Source: Acidovorax sp. T1
GTDB taxonomy: Bacteria; Pseudomonadota; Gammaproteobacteria; Burkholderiales; Burkholderiaceae_C
NCBI RefSeq assembly: GCF_002176815.1
Contig: NZ_CP021648.1
Location: 2,054,001-2,118,000 of the forward strand
Direction: 5' to 3'
Length of the DNA stretch: 64,000 nt
The position numbers and the translations under genes were made by a program. Each line of letters starts with the position of its first letter. Positions within the stretch are counted from its first letter, which is position 1. Below the pieces are notes generated by a model. The model ran no database searches. It saw only the letters and a list, made by a program, of their open reading frames with translations, and was not told where the DNA came from. Shown piece after piece: positions 17,168 through 25,786 of the stretch.

Positions 17168-18415
17168 TCACAACCACGCGGCCAACACGGCGCCGCCCAC
17201 ACCGCAGACCAGCACCACCGCCCAGGGCGGCGCGCGCCAGAACACCAGCGCCACAAACGCGGCCAGCGCCAGGCCAAAATCACCGCCGCTGTGGATGGCG
17301 CTGGTCCACACCGGGTTGTAGAGCGCCGCCAGCAGCAGCCCCACCACCGCCGCGTTCACGCCCCCCAGCACCGCCTGCGCATGCGGGCTGCGCCGCAGGG
17401 GCGCCCAAAACGGCAGGGCCCCGACCACCAGCAAAAATGACGGCACAAAAATCGCCACCAGGCACACCACCGCCCCCAGCCAGCCGCCCGGCCAGACCTG
17501 CATGGACGCGCCCAGAAACGCCGCAAACGTGAACAGCGGCCCCGGCACCGCCTGCGTGGCGCCATAGCCGGCCAAAAACGCATCGGCCGACACCCAGCCC
17601 GGCCCCACCACCTCGGCCTGCAGCAGCGGCAGCACCACATGGCCGCCGCCAAACACCAGTGCGCCCACGCGGAAAAACGCATCCACCATGGCCAGCAGCG
17701 AACCAGGCCACAGGCGCACGGCCAGCGGCAGCAGCACCAGCAAGGCCACAAACACGACAAGCAGCACCGCCCCTGTGCGCCGACGCAGCGGCACATGCAA
17801 GCCATCGGGTGCGTCGATGGGCGCTTGGGGCGCCGCCGCCCTGCCCCGCCCAAAAAGCCACCAACCGGCCACGCCCGCGGCCAGCATCACGCCCACCTGG
17901 CCCCACACACCGGGCACCAGCAGCACCGCGCAGCAGGCCAGCGCCATTAGCGTGACCCGCGCGCGCCCCACGCACAGGCTGCGTGCCATGCCCCACACTG
18001 CCTGCGCCACCACGGCCACCGCCACCACCTTGAGCCCATGGATGGCGCCTGCGGGCAAAACGGCATGCCCGCCCGCCAGCCCCAGGCCGAACAAGGCCAG
18101 CACCAGCGCCGACGGCAGCGTGAACCCCAGCCATGCGGCCAGCGCCCCCGGCATGCCCGCCCGCATCAGCCCCAGCGCCATGCCCACCTGGCTGCTGGCG
18201 GGGCCGGGCAAAAATTGGCACAGCGCCACCAGGTCGGCATAACTGTGCTCGGTCAGCCACTGGCGGCGTTGCACGAACTCATCACGAAAATAGCCCAGAT
18301 GCGCCACCGGACCGCCAAACGACGTGAGGCCCAGGCGCAAGAAAATCCAGAACACCTGCCAGGCACCGGTGTGGACAGGGGGCGTGGCGGCCGTTGCCGG
18401 CGGGTGTTGAGGCAT
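17168..18415 (-). CDS. chrA: Chromate efflux transporter
   Basis: A 415-residue CHR-superfamily membrane protein with two homologous halves. The N-half motif TSFGGPVAHLGYFRDEFV and the C-half FGGGHVVLPLLQAEVV, with YGATQAVPGP, are hallmarks of long-chain ChrA. These proteins export chromate, probably by anion antiport. I start at the ATG at 18415; the TTG at 18424 is less likely. No chrB-like regulator is next to it, so the substrate may be something other than chromate. Confidence 0.88.
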   Translation of the reverse strand: MPQHPPATAATPPVHTGAWQVFWIFLRLGLTSFGGPVAHLGYFRDEFVQRRQWLTEHSYADLVALCQFLPGPASSQVGMALGLMRAGMPGALAAWLGFTLPSALVLALFGLGLAGGHAVLPAGAIHGLKVVAVAVVAQAVWGMARSLCVGRARVTLMALACCAVLLVPGVWGQVGVMLAAGVAGWWLFGRGRAAAPQAPIDAPDGLHVPLRRRTGAVLLVVFVALLVLLPLAVRLWPGSLLAMVDAFFRVGALVFGGGHVVLPLLQAEVVGPGWVSADAFLAGYGATQAVPGPLFTFAAFLGASMQVWPGGWLGAVVCLVAIFVPSFLLVVGALPFWAPLRRSPHAQAVLGGVNAAVVGLLLAALYNPVWTSAIHSGGDFGLALAAFVALVFWRAPPWAVVLVCGVGGAVLAAWL

Positions 18416-18500
18416 GGTGGTCAATCAGAACCCTACCAATGCGCAATGCGCCGAGGGGGACACACGCCCATCGCACCCAGCATGGGCTGGGCCAGCGCGG

Positions 18501-19448
18501 TCAAGCCGCCACCTGAACCGTTTCGATCCGGTTTCTGCCGTTTTTCTTGGCCGCATAGAGTTGCTGATCCACGGCCTCGATGAAGCTGGAGGGTTTCATG
18601 TGGGCGCCTGGCGTGACGGTGCCAACGCCGATGCTGACGGTGATGCGCTGATCCAGCGGTGATTGCGCGTGCGCTATCGCTTGCTTGTCAATCTGCCGCT
18701 GGCAGCGTTCGGCGACTTTCAGTGCCACCGAGGCATCGGCTTGCGGCAACAGCACGACAAACTCTTCGCCACCAAAGCGCGCAACCAGGTCGCGCGGGCC
18801 ATCCAGCGCCAGGCTCAGCGTTTGCGCAATTTCGATCAGGGCTTTGTCGCCCCGCACATGCCCGTAGAGATCGTTGTATTGCTTGAAGAAATCGATGTCG
18901 AACAAGAGGATGGACAGCGGCTGCGCGTTGCTGCGTGCGCTTTCCCATTCCACTTCCAGACTCGCATCAAACCGGCGCCGGTTGGCGATGTTCGTCAACC
19001 CGTCCTTGAATGAAAGCGCCTCCAGCTCTTTTTGCAGAACGAGCAGCTTTTCCTCGGTTTTTTTGCGCTCGCTGATGTCGAACATGAAGCCAATCAGCGC
19101 CTCGGGTTCGCCGTTGTCCTTGCGCACCACATGCACCACATCACGCAGCCACACATAGCCGTTGTCCCTGGTCAGCGCGCGATAGTCGGCTTCATGATCG
19201 ATCCCAGCCTGGGACTGCGCGACACAGAAATTCACCACATATTCGCGGTCCTCGGGGTGCATGCGCATCGCCCAGTCTTCCACGGTCATCCAGCTTTCCG
19301 GGCTCCAGCCCAGCAGCGCTTCAATCTGGGGGCCGATGTAGGCAAACTTCTTGGTAGCCCAGTCGATCTTCCACGGGATGGCCTTGGTCGATTCCAGAAG
19401 TGTTCTGTAAACCGCGTCGTCGTTTCGGAGGTCACTCACGTCGGACAT
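18501..19448 (-). CDS. PAS-GGDEF diguanylate cyclase
   Basis: A 315-residue signalling protein. An N-terminal PAS domain (about residues 15-140, of PAS_3 type with EDWAMRMHPEDREYVV) is followed by a short coiled linker and a GGDEF domain (about 150-315). The active site reads GGEEF, so it should make cyclic di-GMP from GTP. The inhibitory I-site is absent: the position of RxxD reads GPRD without the first Arg. No transmembrane span is seen, so it is cytoplasmic. The start at 19448 has AAGGGA upstream. Confidence 0.9.
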   Translation of the reverse strand: MSDVSDLRNDDAVYRTLLESTKAIPWKIDWATKKFAYIGPQIEALLGWSPESWMTVEDWAMRMHPEDREYVVNFCVAQSQAGIDHEADYRALTRDNGYVWLRDVVHVVRKDNGEPEALIGFMFDISERKKTEEKLLVLQKELEALSFKDGLTNIANRRRFDASLEVEWESARSNAQPLSILLFDIDFFKQYNDLYGHVRGDKALIEIAQTLSLALDGPRDLVARFGGEEFVVLLPQADASVALKVAERCQRQIDKQAIAHAQSPLDQRITVSIGVGTVTPGAHMKPSSFIEAVDQQLYAAKKNGRNRIETVQVAA

Positions 19449-19529
19449 GCTCAATCCCTTCGGGGCCAATGGGCTGAAATTATTGTTTACCGTTGTGACA
19501 GCATCGTACAACTTCTGCTGCGGCCGATT

Positions 19530-20411
19530 TCAGGGATGCAAGGGACTGGCCCCCAGCCACATGCCGCTGCGCAGCCCCTCTGGCCGCTCGCGCGACCACA
19601 CCTGCGCGCTGGCCTCCCAGGTCTGCTGCTGCACATTCAGCCCGGCATACACGCCATAGCCCGGGCCCGCGCATATCTCGCCGCCCGCGCACAGGCTTTC
19701 GCCAGCCTTGATCGCGCCCTGGGTGTGAATGCTCTCGCCCGCCTTGATGCCCCAGCCCGCCTCCAGGTGCGCCACGCCGGCAATGGCCCCGCCCACCACA
19801 ATGCCCTGCCCCGCCCGCAGGCTCTCGGCCCCGGTCAGGTGGCCGCCCACGCGCAGGCCCTTGTCGCACTCCACCGGGCCATGCACGATGAGGTCTTGCC
19901 CCACAAAAGCACCGCCTTTGAGTTGCAACTTGCCATGGCAGACCACATCCCATGCAGCGCGCAGGTCGCCCGCACAGGTAATGTCGCCCTCTACCTCCAC
20001 GCCCCAATCGGCACGCACATCGCCGCCCGCCTGTAGCGTGCCCTGGCTGACGATAATGCTGCCCGCCACGCGAATGCCTTCCCCCGCCACAATGCCGCTG
20101 CCCGCCCGCAGACCGCCGCCCGCGCGAATCGACCGCCCGGCCTGGATCACCGTAGCCACATCGATGGAGCCACGCACCTCCACCGTGCCGGCAAACACAA
20201 TGGCCTCGGCCTCCAGCGCATCCACCGCCAGCACTGCATTGGTCGGCCCAAACTGCGCGAGCAGCCAGCACGCATCCTCCACCCGCCCGGCGTTGACCAG
20301 CGTGTCCAGCGCCTCCTGGTAGCCGGTGCCGTCCTCCACATGGCGGCTGAACCAGCGAAAGCCGTCTGCGCACGGGCTTTTTGCCCGCAAAAACTTCTTG
20401 GTGAATTCCAT
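19530..20411 (-). CDS. Uncharacterised protein with Gly-rich beta-helix-like repeats
   Basis: 293 residues. A globular N-terminal part (about 1-65) is followed by roughly ten imperfect 16-20-residue repeats. They have the pattern G-x-I-x-A-G-x-x-I-x-A-G-G, for example VIQAGRSIRAGGGLRAGSGI. Such spacing of Gly and small hydrophobic residues suggests a beta-helix or bactofilin-like stack. No signal peptide is seen. The ATG at 20411 has GGAG eight bases upstream. I do not recognise the family and give no function. Confidence 0.7.
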   Translation of the reverse strand: MEFTKKFLRAKSPCADGFRWFSRHVEDGTGYQEALDTLVNAGRVEDACWLLAQFGPTNAVLAVDALEAEAIVFAGTVEVRGSIDVATVIQAGRSIRAGGGLRAGSGIVAGEGIRVAGSIIVSQGTLQAGGDVRADWGVEVEGDITCAGDLRAAWDVVCHGKLQLKGGAFVGQDLIVHGPVECDKGLRVGGHLTGAESLRAGQGIVVGGAIAGVAHLEAGWGIKAGESIHTQGAIKAGESLCAGGEICAGPGYGVYAGLNVQQQTWEASAQVWSRERPEGLRSGMWLGASPLHP

Positions 20412-20919
20412 CGCCATCACTCCGTGCGCAGCGCGGCGACAGCGGCGGCTACAAAACGCTGGGAAGAAATGGTGAACGAGGCGCAGATGGACGTGGTGCC
20501 ACCGGCAAGGTTTTGGGGGTACATGAGCACGCATCTCCTGAAGGAGCGGCCCGGCGTGCGCTACCACAAAGTCACCGGCCGCCATCGCGCTGGGCGGGTG
20601 CCCGGCGATGGATGTTCTGCGCAGATGTGAGGGAAAGAAGGTTTATCGCCGGGCGGAGGAATGTGCGACCGGCTTGTAGGGCCAGATCTCACGCACCACG
20701 GCGCCCCCGCCCACGCACAGGCAGCCGCGCAGCGGGCCTGGGTGGAACAAGGTGGGGGACTGGAAAGTCATGGGGGCGAATGGTAACAGTGCGTGGGTAT
20801 CGCACTGAAATGGATGGGTTTGTTGGGGTTGGGACACTGCGCCTTATGCGGTTCAGAGCAAGTTACGGAATGGCGGGCATCGGACAAGCACGGCACAGTA
20901 CCAACTATAGAGACCGGGC
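20412..20919. other. Intergenic region without a supported gene
   Basis: About 500 bp. A plus-strand frame ends at 20630 and a minus-strand frame runs 20643-20837, but neither shows a motif or a ribosome site. The right part moves from high G+C to the AT-rich island. Confidence 0.4.
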
Positions 20920-20999
20920 GTTTAACGTCGGAGTTAACCGGCGGTCAGTACGCGATGAGGCCCGTCGATAGGACGTCCGTATCAAACAACCTGTTACGT
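20920..20999 (-). other. attC-like site closing the AT-rich island
   Basis: On the minus strand it runs from ACGTAAC (20999-20993) to GTTAAAC (20926-20920), the latter a perfect GTTRRRY core. Before that core, GCCGGTTAACTCCGACGTT closely follows the conserved right end of many attC sites (TTAACTC, a few bases, CGTT). Its centre holds a GATACGGAC/GTCCTATC hairpin. It starts about 40 bp after the stop of the 21296-21039 gene, as expected in a cassette. Confidence 0.45.
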
Positions 21000-21038
21000 C
21001 GCATTTTCCCGAACTTAACGTGGAGCCCTCTTGTACTC

Positions 21039-21296
21039 TCAACCTATTCCTACGTATCCAAGTGAGAGTTTTTTTCGTATGACTGCGAAGCCAACGCAGA
21101 ACACAGCACCTACACCGGCGAACACCAGTGCGTCAGCGAGAGTGGGGGTGATGATATCAATCCACATTTCTTCACCTGGCGTGAGTATGCCGATGATTAC
21201 AAAAAAGGCAACTGCCAGCGAAATGGTTGTGTAGATACCGATGATAAAAATGACCATCGTGCAGATAAATCGAAGAAGCCAGAGAATAAATTTCAT
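21039..21296 (-). CDS. Small uncharacterised membrane protein
   Basis: An 85-residue protein with a long hydrophobic N-terminal region (about residues 4-38, probably one or two spans) and a second span near 55-72 before a basic tail. There is no recognised family. Its low G+C, and an attC-like site right behind the stop, suggest it is an integron cassette gene. Confidence 0.55.
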   Translation of the reverse strand: MKFILWLLRFICTMVIFIIGIYTTISLAVAFFVIIGILTPGEEMWIDIITPTLADALVFAGVGAVFCVGFAVIRKKLSLGYVGIG

Positions 21297-21386
21297 GTTG
21301 GATCTGGTTGAATTGCGACTTGCGCTAGGAACGTTAACTTTAGTGGCGCCTCTGGGCGAGCATTGAAATAAGGAGGCGAGGCCTTA

Positions 21387-22013
21387 CTAGAAGTCTACCG
21401 CCTTGGACATGATTTCAGCCTCCAATGAAATTAGACGTTGTTGAAGCGATATTCTATTTGCCCTGTGACTCTCGTCGTAGTTCGTAACTATGACGTCAGA
21501 GACATCACCTGCTTCACCAATGGCCGCGCTCACAACCGCGTCAACGCTCGAAATGCTCTCGTCCCACATAACAACATCGCACTCATAATTGAAATCTTTA
21601 ACCTCGCCGAAGGCTCGCCGAGTTACGTTACTACTCCCGATAATGCCGACAACAGGCTTTCCCGCGGCTTTTGCCAAGAATACCTTTGCGTGCCAACCCA
21701 TGCTGGGGATTCGCTTCTGAATGGCCGTAAAACTCGGGCTTGCATTTTTTGCTTGAATCTGCGAGAAGAATGTAGAGTATTGTGCTTTCCAAGTGTACGC
21801 ATATAAACCGAGCGTGGTTAGCTTTAGCGGCGTACCAGAACGGTAAGTTATTAAATCGAAGTCCGCACCCGTGGAGTACTTTGCATCGTCTTGGAAGAAC
21901 CCACTGCAAAGTAGAGCCTCGTCGACCATGCTCATGCGTAGTGCGCCTAGGACTGTTCGACGAAACTTGTTCGTGCCACCGTTTTTTCGGAGAAAAATCG
22001 CGATTCGTTTCAT
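21387..22013 (-). CDS. Phospholipase D-like domain protein
   Basis: A 208-residue protein with one PLD-type motif: WHAKVFLA (the HxK part) followed after about ten residues by GSSNVTRRAF, the Gly-Ser-Asn strand seen in PLD nucleases and lipases. Single-HKD proteins of this kind work as dimers, and the group includes restriction-type nucleases such as BfiI/NgoFVII relatives. An Asp/Glu six residues after the Lys is not obvious, so activity is uncertain. It is AT-rich compared with the chromosome and lies in the presumed cassette island. A nuclease or defence role is a guess. Confidence 0.6.
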   Translation of the reverse strand: MKRIAIFLRKNGGTNKFRRTVLGALRMSMVDEALLCSGFFQDDAKYSTGADFDLITYRSGTPLKLTTLGLYAYTWKAQYSTFFSQIQAKNASPSFTAIQKRIPSMGWHAKVFLAKAAGKPVVGIIGSSNVTRRAFGEVKDFNYECDVVMWDESISSVDAVVSAAIGEAGDVSDVIVTNYDESHRANRISLQQRLISLEAEIMSKAVDF

Positions 22014-22109
22014 TAAACCTGCTGTGATTTATTTTAATGCTATATCACTAGTGAGACAGGAATTTGGTGGGCATCGGAATTTCTAATATCACATTGAGAT
22101 CGCACCTCA

Positions 22110-22394
22110 TTAACTGCCGATCTTGCAACCTGCCAAATATTCGAGACCTTGATATATCACTCCAAATCTCATTTTGGTCTTTATGAGACTCGCAATTTGA
22201 GGGTCGCTAGGGCAAATCACTACGAATTTTCCATTAAATCCTTGCGACAAAACACTAATTACACCCGAATAGAAAGTATGTTCTTGGCCGCATGCGCATT
22301 TAAAAATGTCACCGTCAAAGGTCGAAAGGTCGCGAACCAAAGGGATCATCTTGCCGCAGGCCTTCTCAAAGGCAATCTCACTTAGAATGTTCAT
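22110..22394 (-). CDS. Small uncharacterised protein with a CxCG motif
   Basis: 94 residues, no signal peptide or membrane span. FKCACGQEHTFYSG resembles half of a zinc-binding knuckle; no second Cys pair is visible. The rest is predicted mixed alpha/beta. It overlaps a short upstream open frame (22587-22378) by 17 bp. No function can be given. It belongs to the AT-rich minus-strand island. Confidence 0.55.
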   Translation of the reverse strand: MNILSEIAFEKACGKMIPLVRDLSTFDGDIFKCACGQEHTFYSGVISVLSQGFNGKFVVICPSDPQIASLIKTKMRFGVIYQGLEYLAGCKIGS

Positions 22395-22587
22395 GGATTT
22401 TCTTAATTATTCGCGTTCGAGCAGTTGTCTTAGGCGGTTTTTGGGGTTTTGGTGGTTGACCAAATGCCGATTTATGACCACACCAAGCGACTAGTTTCCT
22501 GCCAAGCCAAAAAGGCGCTGATTTCGATATAAGGATTCCTAAAGCAACAGACTGCTGAGTTAATGCAGACACCGGGCGTAGGCACAC
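22378..22587 (-). CDS. Doubtful 69-codon open frame
   Basis: A frame with a basic C-terminus (several Lys/Arg/Pro) that overlaps the start of the next gene. Its first codons fall in a segment rich in TAACTCAG, which may itself be a decayed attC. It may be chance; listed only because it fills the gap. Confidence 0.2.
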   Translation of the reverse strand: MCLRPVSALTQQSVALGILISKSAPFWLGRKLVAWCGHKSAFGQPPKPQKPPKTTARTRIIKKIHEHSK

Positions 22588-22687
22588 GACCTTCGCTCAT
22601 GGCAATTACCAATTATATTTGCATTATGCTTAGTACCTCCCTTGATAAACATGTTATAAGATAATTTTTCTAGAGAATTCACTATGC

Positions 22688-23095
22688 TCAAATGACGCCA
22701 TGTTTTGTTAATTTTTCATGCCACAAATTCATAATATGCATGACATATTGAGTTCTATAAAACGGGAAATTATCAAGAAAAGAATCGACCATAACATAGA
22801 ATTGAAGAGAGTGACGCGGGTTAAGTTCAGAATTATCCGTCGCCTCAAAAATTAGATGGGCAAATTCATGCATATACAAATCTGCCGCACCAAAACCTGC
22901 CAACTCATCAGAGCGCATATAATAGTCGTCGTAGGCGCGACGAAGCATTTCCTCTTCGCCACTTGGGTCAATATGACGAATTATTCCGGAAAATCGACTG
23001 CCAAATAGTACCAATTCTTCATTGAATTGCTCGTCTTTTGTTGGCAACCTAAGACTAGAAGTCGTTGTAGATTTTTTCTTAAATAAATCAAACAT
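22688..23095 (-). CDS. Uncharacterised protein with an HEFAH motif
   Basis: 135 residues from the ATG at 23095 (weak GAGAG upstream); the frame stays open to 23167. The middle has DLYMHEFAHLIFEA, which fits the HExxH zinc-protease helix with hydrophobic flanks. A third ligand cannot be named with confidence. No signal peptide. It is AT-rich and lies about 120 bp from the attC-like site at 23215-23281, so it would be the first cassette gene of the island. A metallopeptidase role is possible but unproven. Confidence 0.55.
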   Translation of the reverse strand: MFDLFKKKSTTTSSLRLPTKDEQFNEELVLFGSRFSGIIRHIDPSGEEEMLRRAYDDYYMRSDELAGFGAADLYMHEFAHLIFEATDNSELNPRHSLQFYVMVDSFLDNFPFYRTQYVMHIMNLWHEKLTKHGVI

Positions 23096-23214
23096 ATTTC
23101 TCTCAATTTGGTTTGTTGTTAATTTAGCGCGCAGTAATTTCTTGTCGATTTTTATGATGCAATGCATCTACAGTCTTCATAAATATATTTGATTTTGTAA
23201 CGCCCTGCGGGCGG

Positions 23215-23281
23215 CGCTAACAACGTGACTGCCGGTTAAAAATTTTCACACGATATTAGTCAATCGGTGTCAATGTAATCA
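23215..23281 (-). other. attC-like site opening the AT-rich island
   Basis: On the minus strand its right core is GTTAGCG (23221-23215), preceded by CCGGCAGTCACGTT, close to the conserved ACG...TTGTTAG ends of attC sites. TGACTGCCGGTT (plus strand 23226-23237) pairs with AATCGGTGTCA (23262-23272). The left core is poor (TGATTAC). GTTAGCG is also the heptamer at the presumed attI crossover at 10200. Confidence 0.38.
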
Positions 23282-23483
23282 AGAAAATTGACTCCGTCGC
23301 GCACCCGCTCTAACTCCAATCTGTGACCCTCTGAAAGGAATCCAGCCTTACTGTAACAGCTTGCTACAGCATCCGTTTGCGCTTGCCATGAGTCGAAAGC
23401 CGCGGCCTCACCCAAGATTCACTATTCAGGTAGGCTGGGACTTTCGCCCTTGCCAGTCAATCCGCTTCACAAGCTCCGTCGCA
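23282..23483. other. Intergenic gap
   Basis: 200 bp between the cassette island and the end of the TonB receptor gene. I see no gene, terminator hairpin or clear promoter. Confidence 0.4.
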
Positions 23484-25568
23484 TCAAAACGCCACCCTCA
23501 CCCCCACCGTCACATTGCCCCCCATCAGCGGCGCGGCATTCTTGATGAACGAGGTGTGCGCATACGCCAACCGGTCCGTCAGGTTGTTCGCCTTCAGATA
23601 CACCTGCCAAGGCGTGCCGCTACTCAGTTGGCCGCTGTAGCTCACCCCCAGGTTCAGCATGCCGTATCCGGGCGTGGCACTTTCAAACTCTGCCACGCGG
23701 TTCTGACGGGCCACTTGGACCCATTCGACCTGGCCTTCCCACGCATTCCAGTGGGTGTCCAGCCGAATACCGGCGCGGGTAGCGGGGATGCGCGGCAGCA
23801 GTCCGCCGCCGTTGTTGAGCTTGGCGCGCACGGTGTCGCCAAACAGAGTGACGCCCAGGTTACGCGCGATGCGCTGGCGCACCTGGCCTTCGATGCCGGT
23901 AAAGGTGGCGTCTGCCTGGCTGTACTGCAGCAGTTGCAGGCCATCCACTTCATCGAGCGTGCGGCCGTAGATGTAGTTGCTGATGCGGTTCTTGAACACG
24001 CTGACGCCAAAAGTGGTGTCGCCACTCGTCTTGCGCAGGCTGACGTCGATGTTCTGCGAGGTTTCGGAGCGCAGGTCGGCATTGCCGTGTTCATAGGTGC
24101 TGGTGGCCATGTGCAGGCCACTGGCGTACAGCTCTTCGGCCGAGGGGGCGCGGCTGGCGCGGGTGAACGAGGTGCCCACCTGGTAGCCGGGCGTGAACTT
24201 CCACACGGCGCCCAGCGATGCGGAGGTGCCGTTGTGGCTGCGTTCGATACCGCTGGCCTGTGCTTCGGCGGTCTGGCGGTCGTGGCGCAGGGCCGCCTCG
24301 AAACGCCAGTCGCCCAGGCGGTATTCCTCCAGCATGAACAGGCCGGTCTTGCGCGTGATGGTGCGCTGCACATAGGCTTCGGCGCCCTCGGCGCTGAACT
24401 TGCGCTGCGATGTTTGCAAGCCGATCACGCCTTTGAAGCCTGCAATGGGCTCGTGCTGCAGCTCGATACGGGTGTCGTAGGCTTTGTTCCTGAAGGTGGT
24501 GCTGATGGCGCCTTCTTCGACCTCGTCGTGCCGGTAGTCAGTAACACCCGCGCGCAGGCGCAGGGCCGAGAAGCCCGTGAACGGGTTGCGCAGCTCGCCC
24601 CTGATGTCGAGGCGCTCGCTGCGCAGGTCGACCACGGGCATATCGCCATGCTCTTCGGCGCCGTGGTCGTGGCCGTCTTCCTCTCCTTCGTGGGCACCGC
24701 AATGCAGGTGGCTGCCGTGGGGGTGGCAGTCCTCAAAGCTGTGGTTGTGGCCCGGCAGGCCGTATTTGGCGGTCTGGCGGGTGTAGGCCGCGCCCAGATA
24801 ACCCCGGTCGCCCACCCACGACAGGCCCACGCTGCCGGTGTCGGTGCGGTTGAAGCTGCCCGGCACCTTGTTGCCACCCGTCCAGCCTTTGCCCACGCGG
24901 AAGTCGCCCGCGTCGCGCGCCACGCCTTCCACATGCACGGCGAGGTTGCCCGCGCCGCCGGTCAGCGAGAAGGCCCCTGCCCCCTCGCCCGCGCCGGTGT
25001 TGGCGCGCAACTCGGCGCTGCCTTCAACGCCTTTTTGCGGGATGGCGGTGGGCACCTTGCCGTCGAGCACATTGACCACGCCGCCCACGGCGCCGTTGCC
25101 ATAGACCAGGGCCGAGGGGCCGCGCAACACCTCGATCTGCGTGGCCAGCATGGGCTCGGAGACCACGGCGTGGTCAGGGCTGATGGTGGATGCGTCGTGC
25201 AGCTCGGCGCCGTCGCTCAGCACCTTGACGCGCGGGCCGTCCATGCCCCGAATGATGGGGCGGCTGGCGCCGGCACCAAAGTGGCTGCTGGTGATGCCGG
25301 GCTCGCTGCTCAGCGTTTCGCCCAAGGTGGCCTCGCGGCGGCGCACCAGTTCGTCGCCCTCCAGCACGGTGACGGGCGTGGTCATGTCATTGGCGCCCAG
25401 TTGCAGGCCGCTGGCAGACACGGTAACGGGGGGCAGGCTGGCGGCCGGTGCGGCCACGGGGGCGGTGTCTGCGGCATGGGCCAGGCTGCTGCCAGCCAGG
25501 GCCAGCCAGGCGGCAAGGGCCACGGGGTGACGTGCGTAAAGGTGGAGGGATGCAGAAATAGCAGTCAT
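23484..25568 (-). CDS. znuD: TonB-dependent outer-membrane receptor, zinc (ZnuD) type
   Basis: 694 residues: a signal peptide ending near SSLAHAA, a plug domain (about 45-170, with GEDTL-like TLGETLSSEPG and GGVVNVLDG) and a 22-strand barrel ending in Phe. An extracellular loop near residues 270-320 is packed with His, Asp and Glu (HNHSFEDCHPHGSHLH, then HEGEEDGHDHG), the feature of ZnuD zinc receptors. The gene would import zinc across the outer membrane using TonB energy. A small His-containing protein is encoded just upstream on the same strand. I found no clear Zur box. Confidence 0.88.
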   Translation of the reverse strand: MTAISASLHLYARHPVALAAWLALAGSSLAHAADTAPVAAPAASLPPVTVSASGLQLGANDMTTPVTVLEGDELVRRREATLGETLSSEPGITSSHFGAGASRPIIRGMDGPRVKVLSDGAELHDASTISPDHAVVSEPMLATQIEVLRGPSALVYGNGAVGGVVNVLDGKVPTAIPQKGVEGSAELRANTGAGEGAGAFSLTGGAGNLAVHVEGVARDAGDFRVGKGWTGGNKVPGSFNRTDTGSVGLSWVGDRGYLGAAYTRQTAKYGLPGHNHSFEDCHPHGSHLHCGAHEGEEDGHDHGAEEHGDMPVVDLRSERLDIRGELRNPFTGFSALRLRAGVTDYRHDEVEEGAISTTFRNKAYDTRIELQHEPIAGFKGVIGLQTSQRKFSAEGAEAYVQRTITRKTGLFMLEEYRLGDWRFEAALRHDRQTAEAQASGIERSHNGTSASLGAVWKFTPGYQVGTSFTRASRAPSAEELYASGLHMATSTYEHGNADLRSETSQNIDVSLRKTSGDTTFGVSVFKNRISNYIYGRTLDEVDGLQLLQYSQADATFTGIEGQVRQRIARNLGVTLFGDTVRAKLNNGGGLLPRIPATRAGIRLDTHWNAWEGQVEWVQVARQNRVAEFESATPGYGMLNLGVSYSGQLSSGTPWQVYLKANNLTDRLAYAHTSFIKNAAPLMGGNVTVGVRVAF

Positions 25569-25663
25569 GGTTTTTTATGTGTCTCAAGGCATGGCGCCAC
25601 CCGCTTGGCAGGCATGGGGCGCTGCATACCGTTTTGCGCACAGGGCGCAGGATATGAATGAAA

Positions 25664-25706
25664 AGTGCCCTTAGCGCTTTATAGTTAAGCGCTAGCAGCT
25701 ATGAAA
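25664..25706 (-). repeat. CR1 dispersed repeat, copy 5 (inverted)
   Basis: Reads as the complement of the other copies: TTAGCGCTTTATAGTTAAGC then GCTAGCAGCTAT. It separates the znuD-like gene from the small gene upstream. Confidence 0.8.
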
Positions 25707-25786
25707 TAAGGAGTGATTGGCGCGTTGGGCACGCGCAGTGCGCCGCCCACGCAGCAGCAGGCGTCGGCGTGCAGTGGCGCGCTGGA

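Noticed and set aside
23361..25661. A 766-codon plus-strand open frame opposite the TonB receptor
   Set aside because: Ala/Gly/His-rich shadow with no signal peptide or domain; the minus strand is a full receptor.
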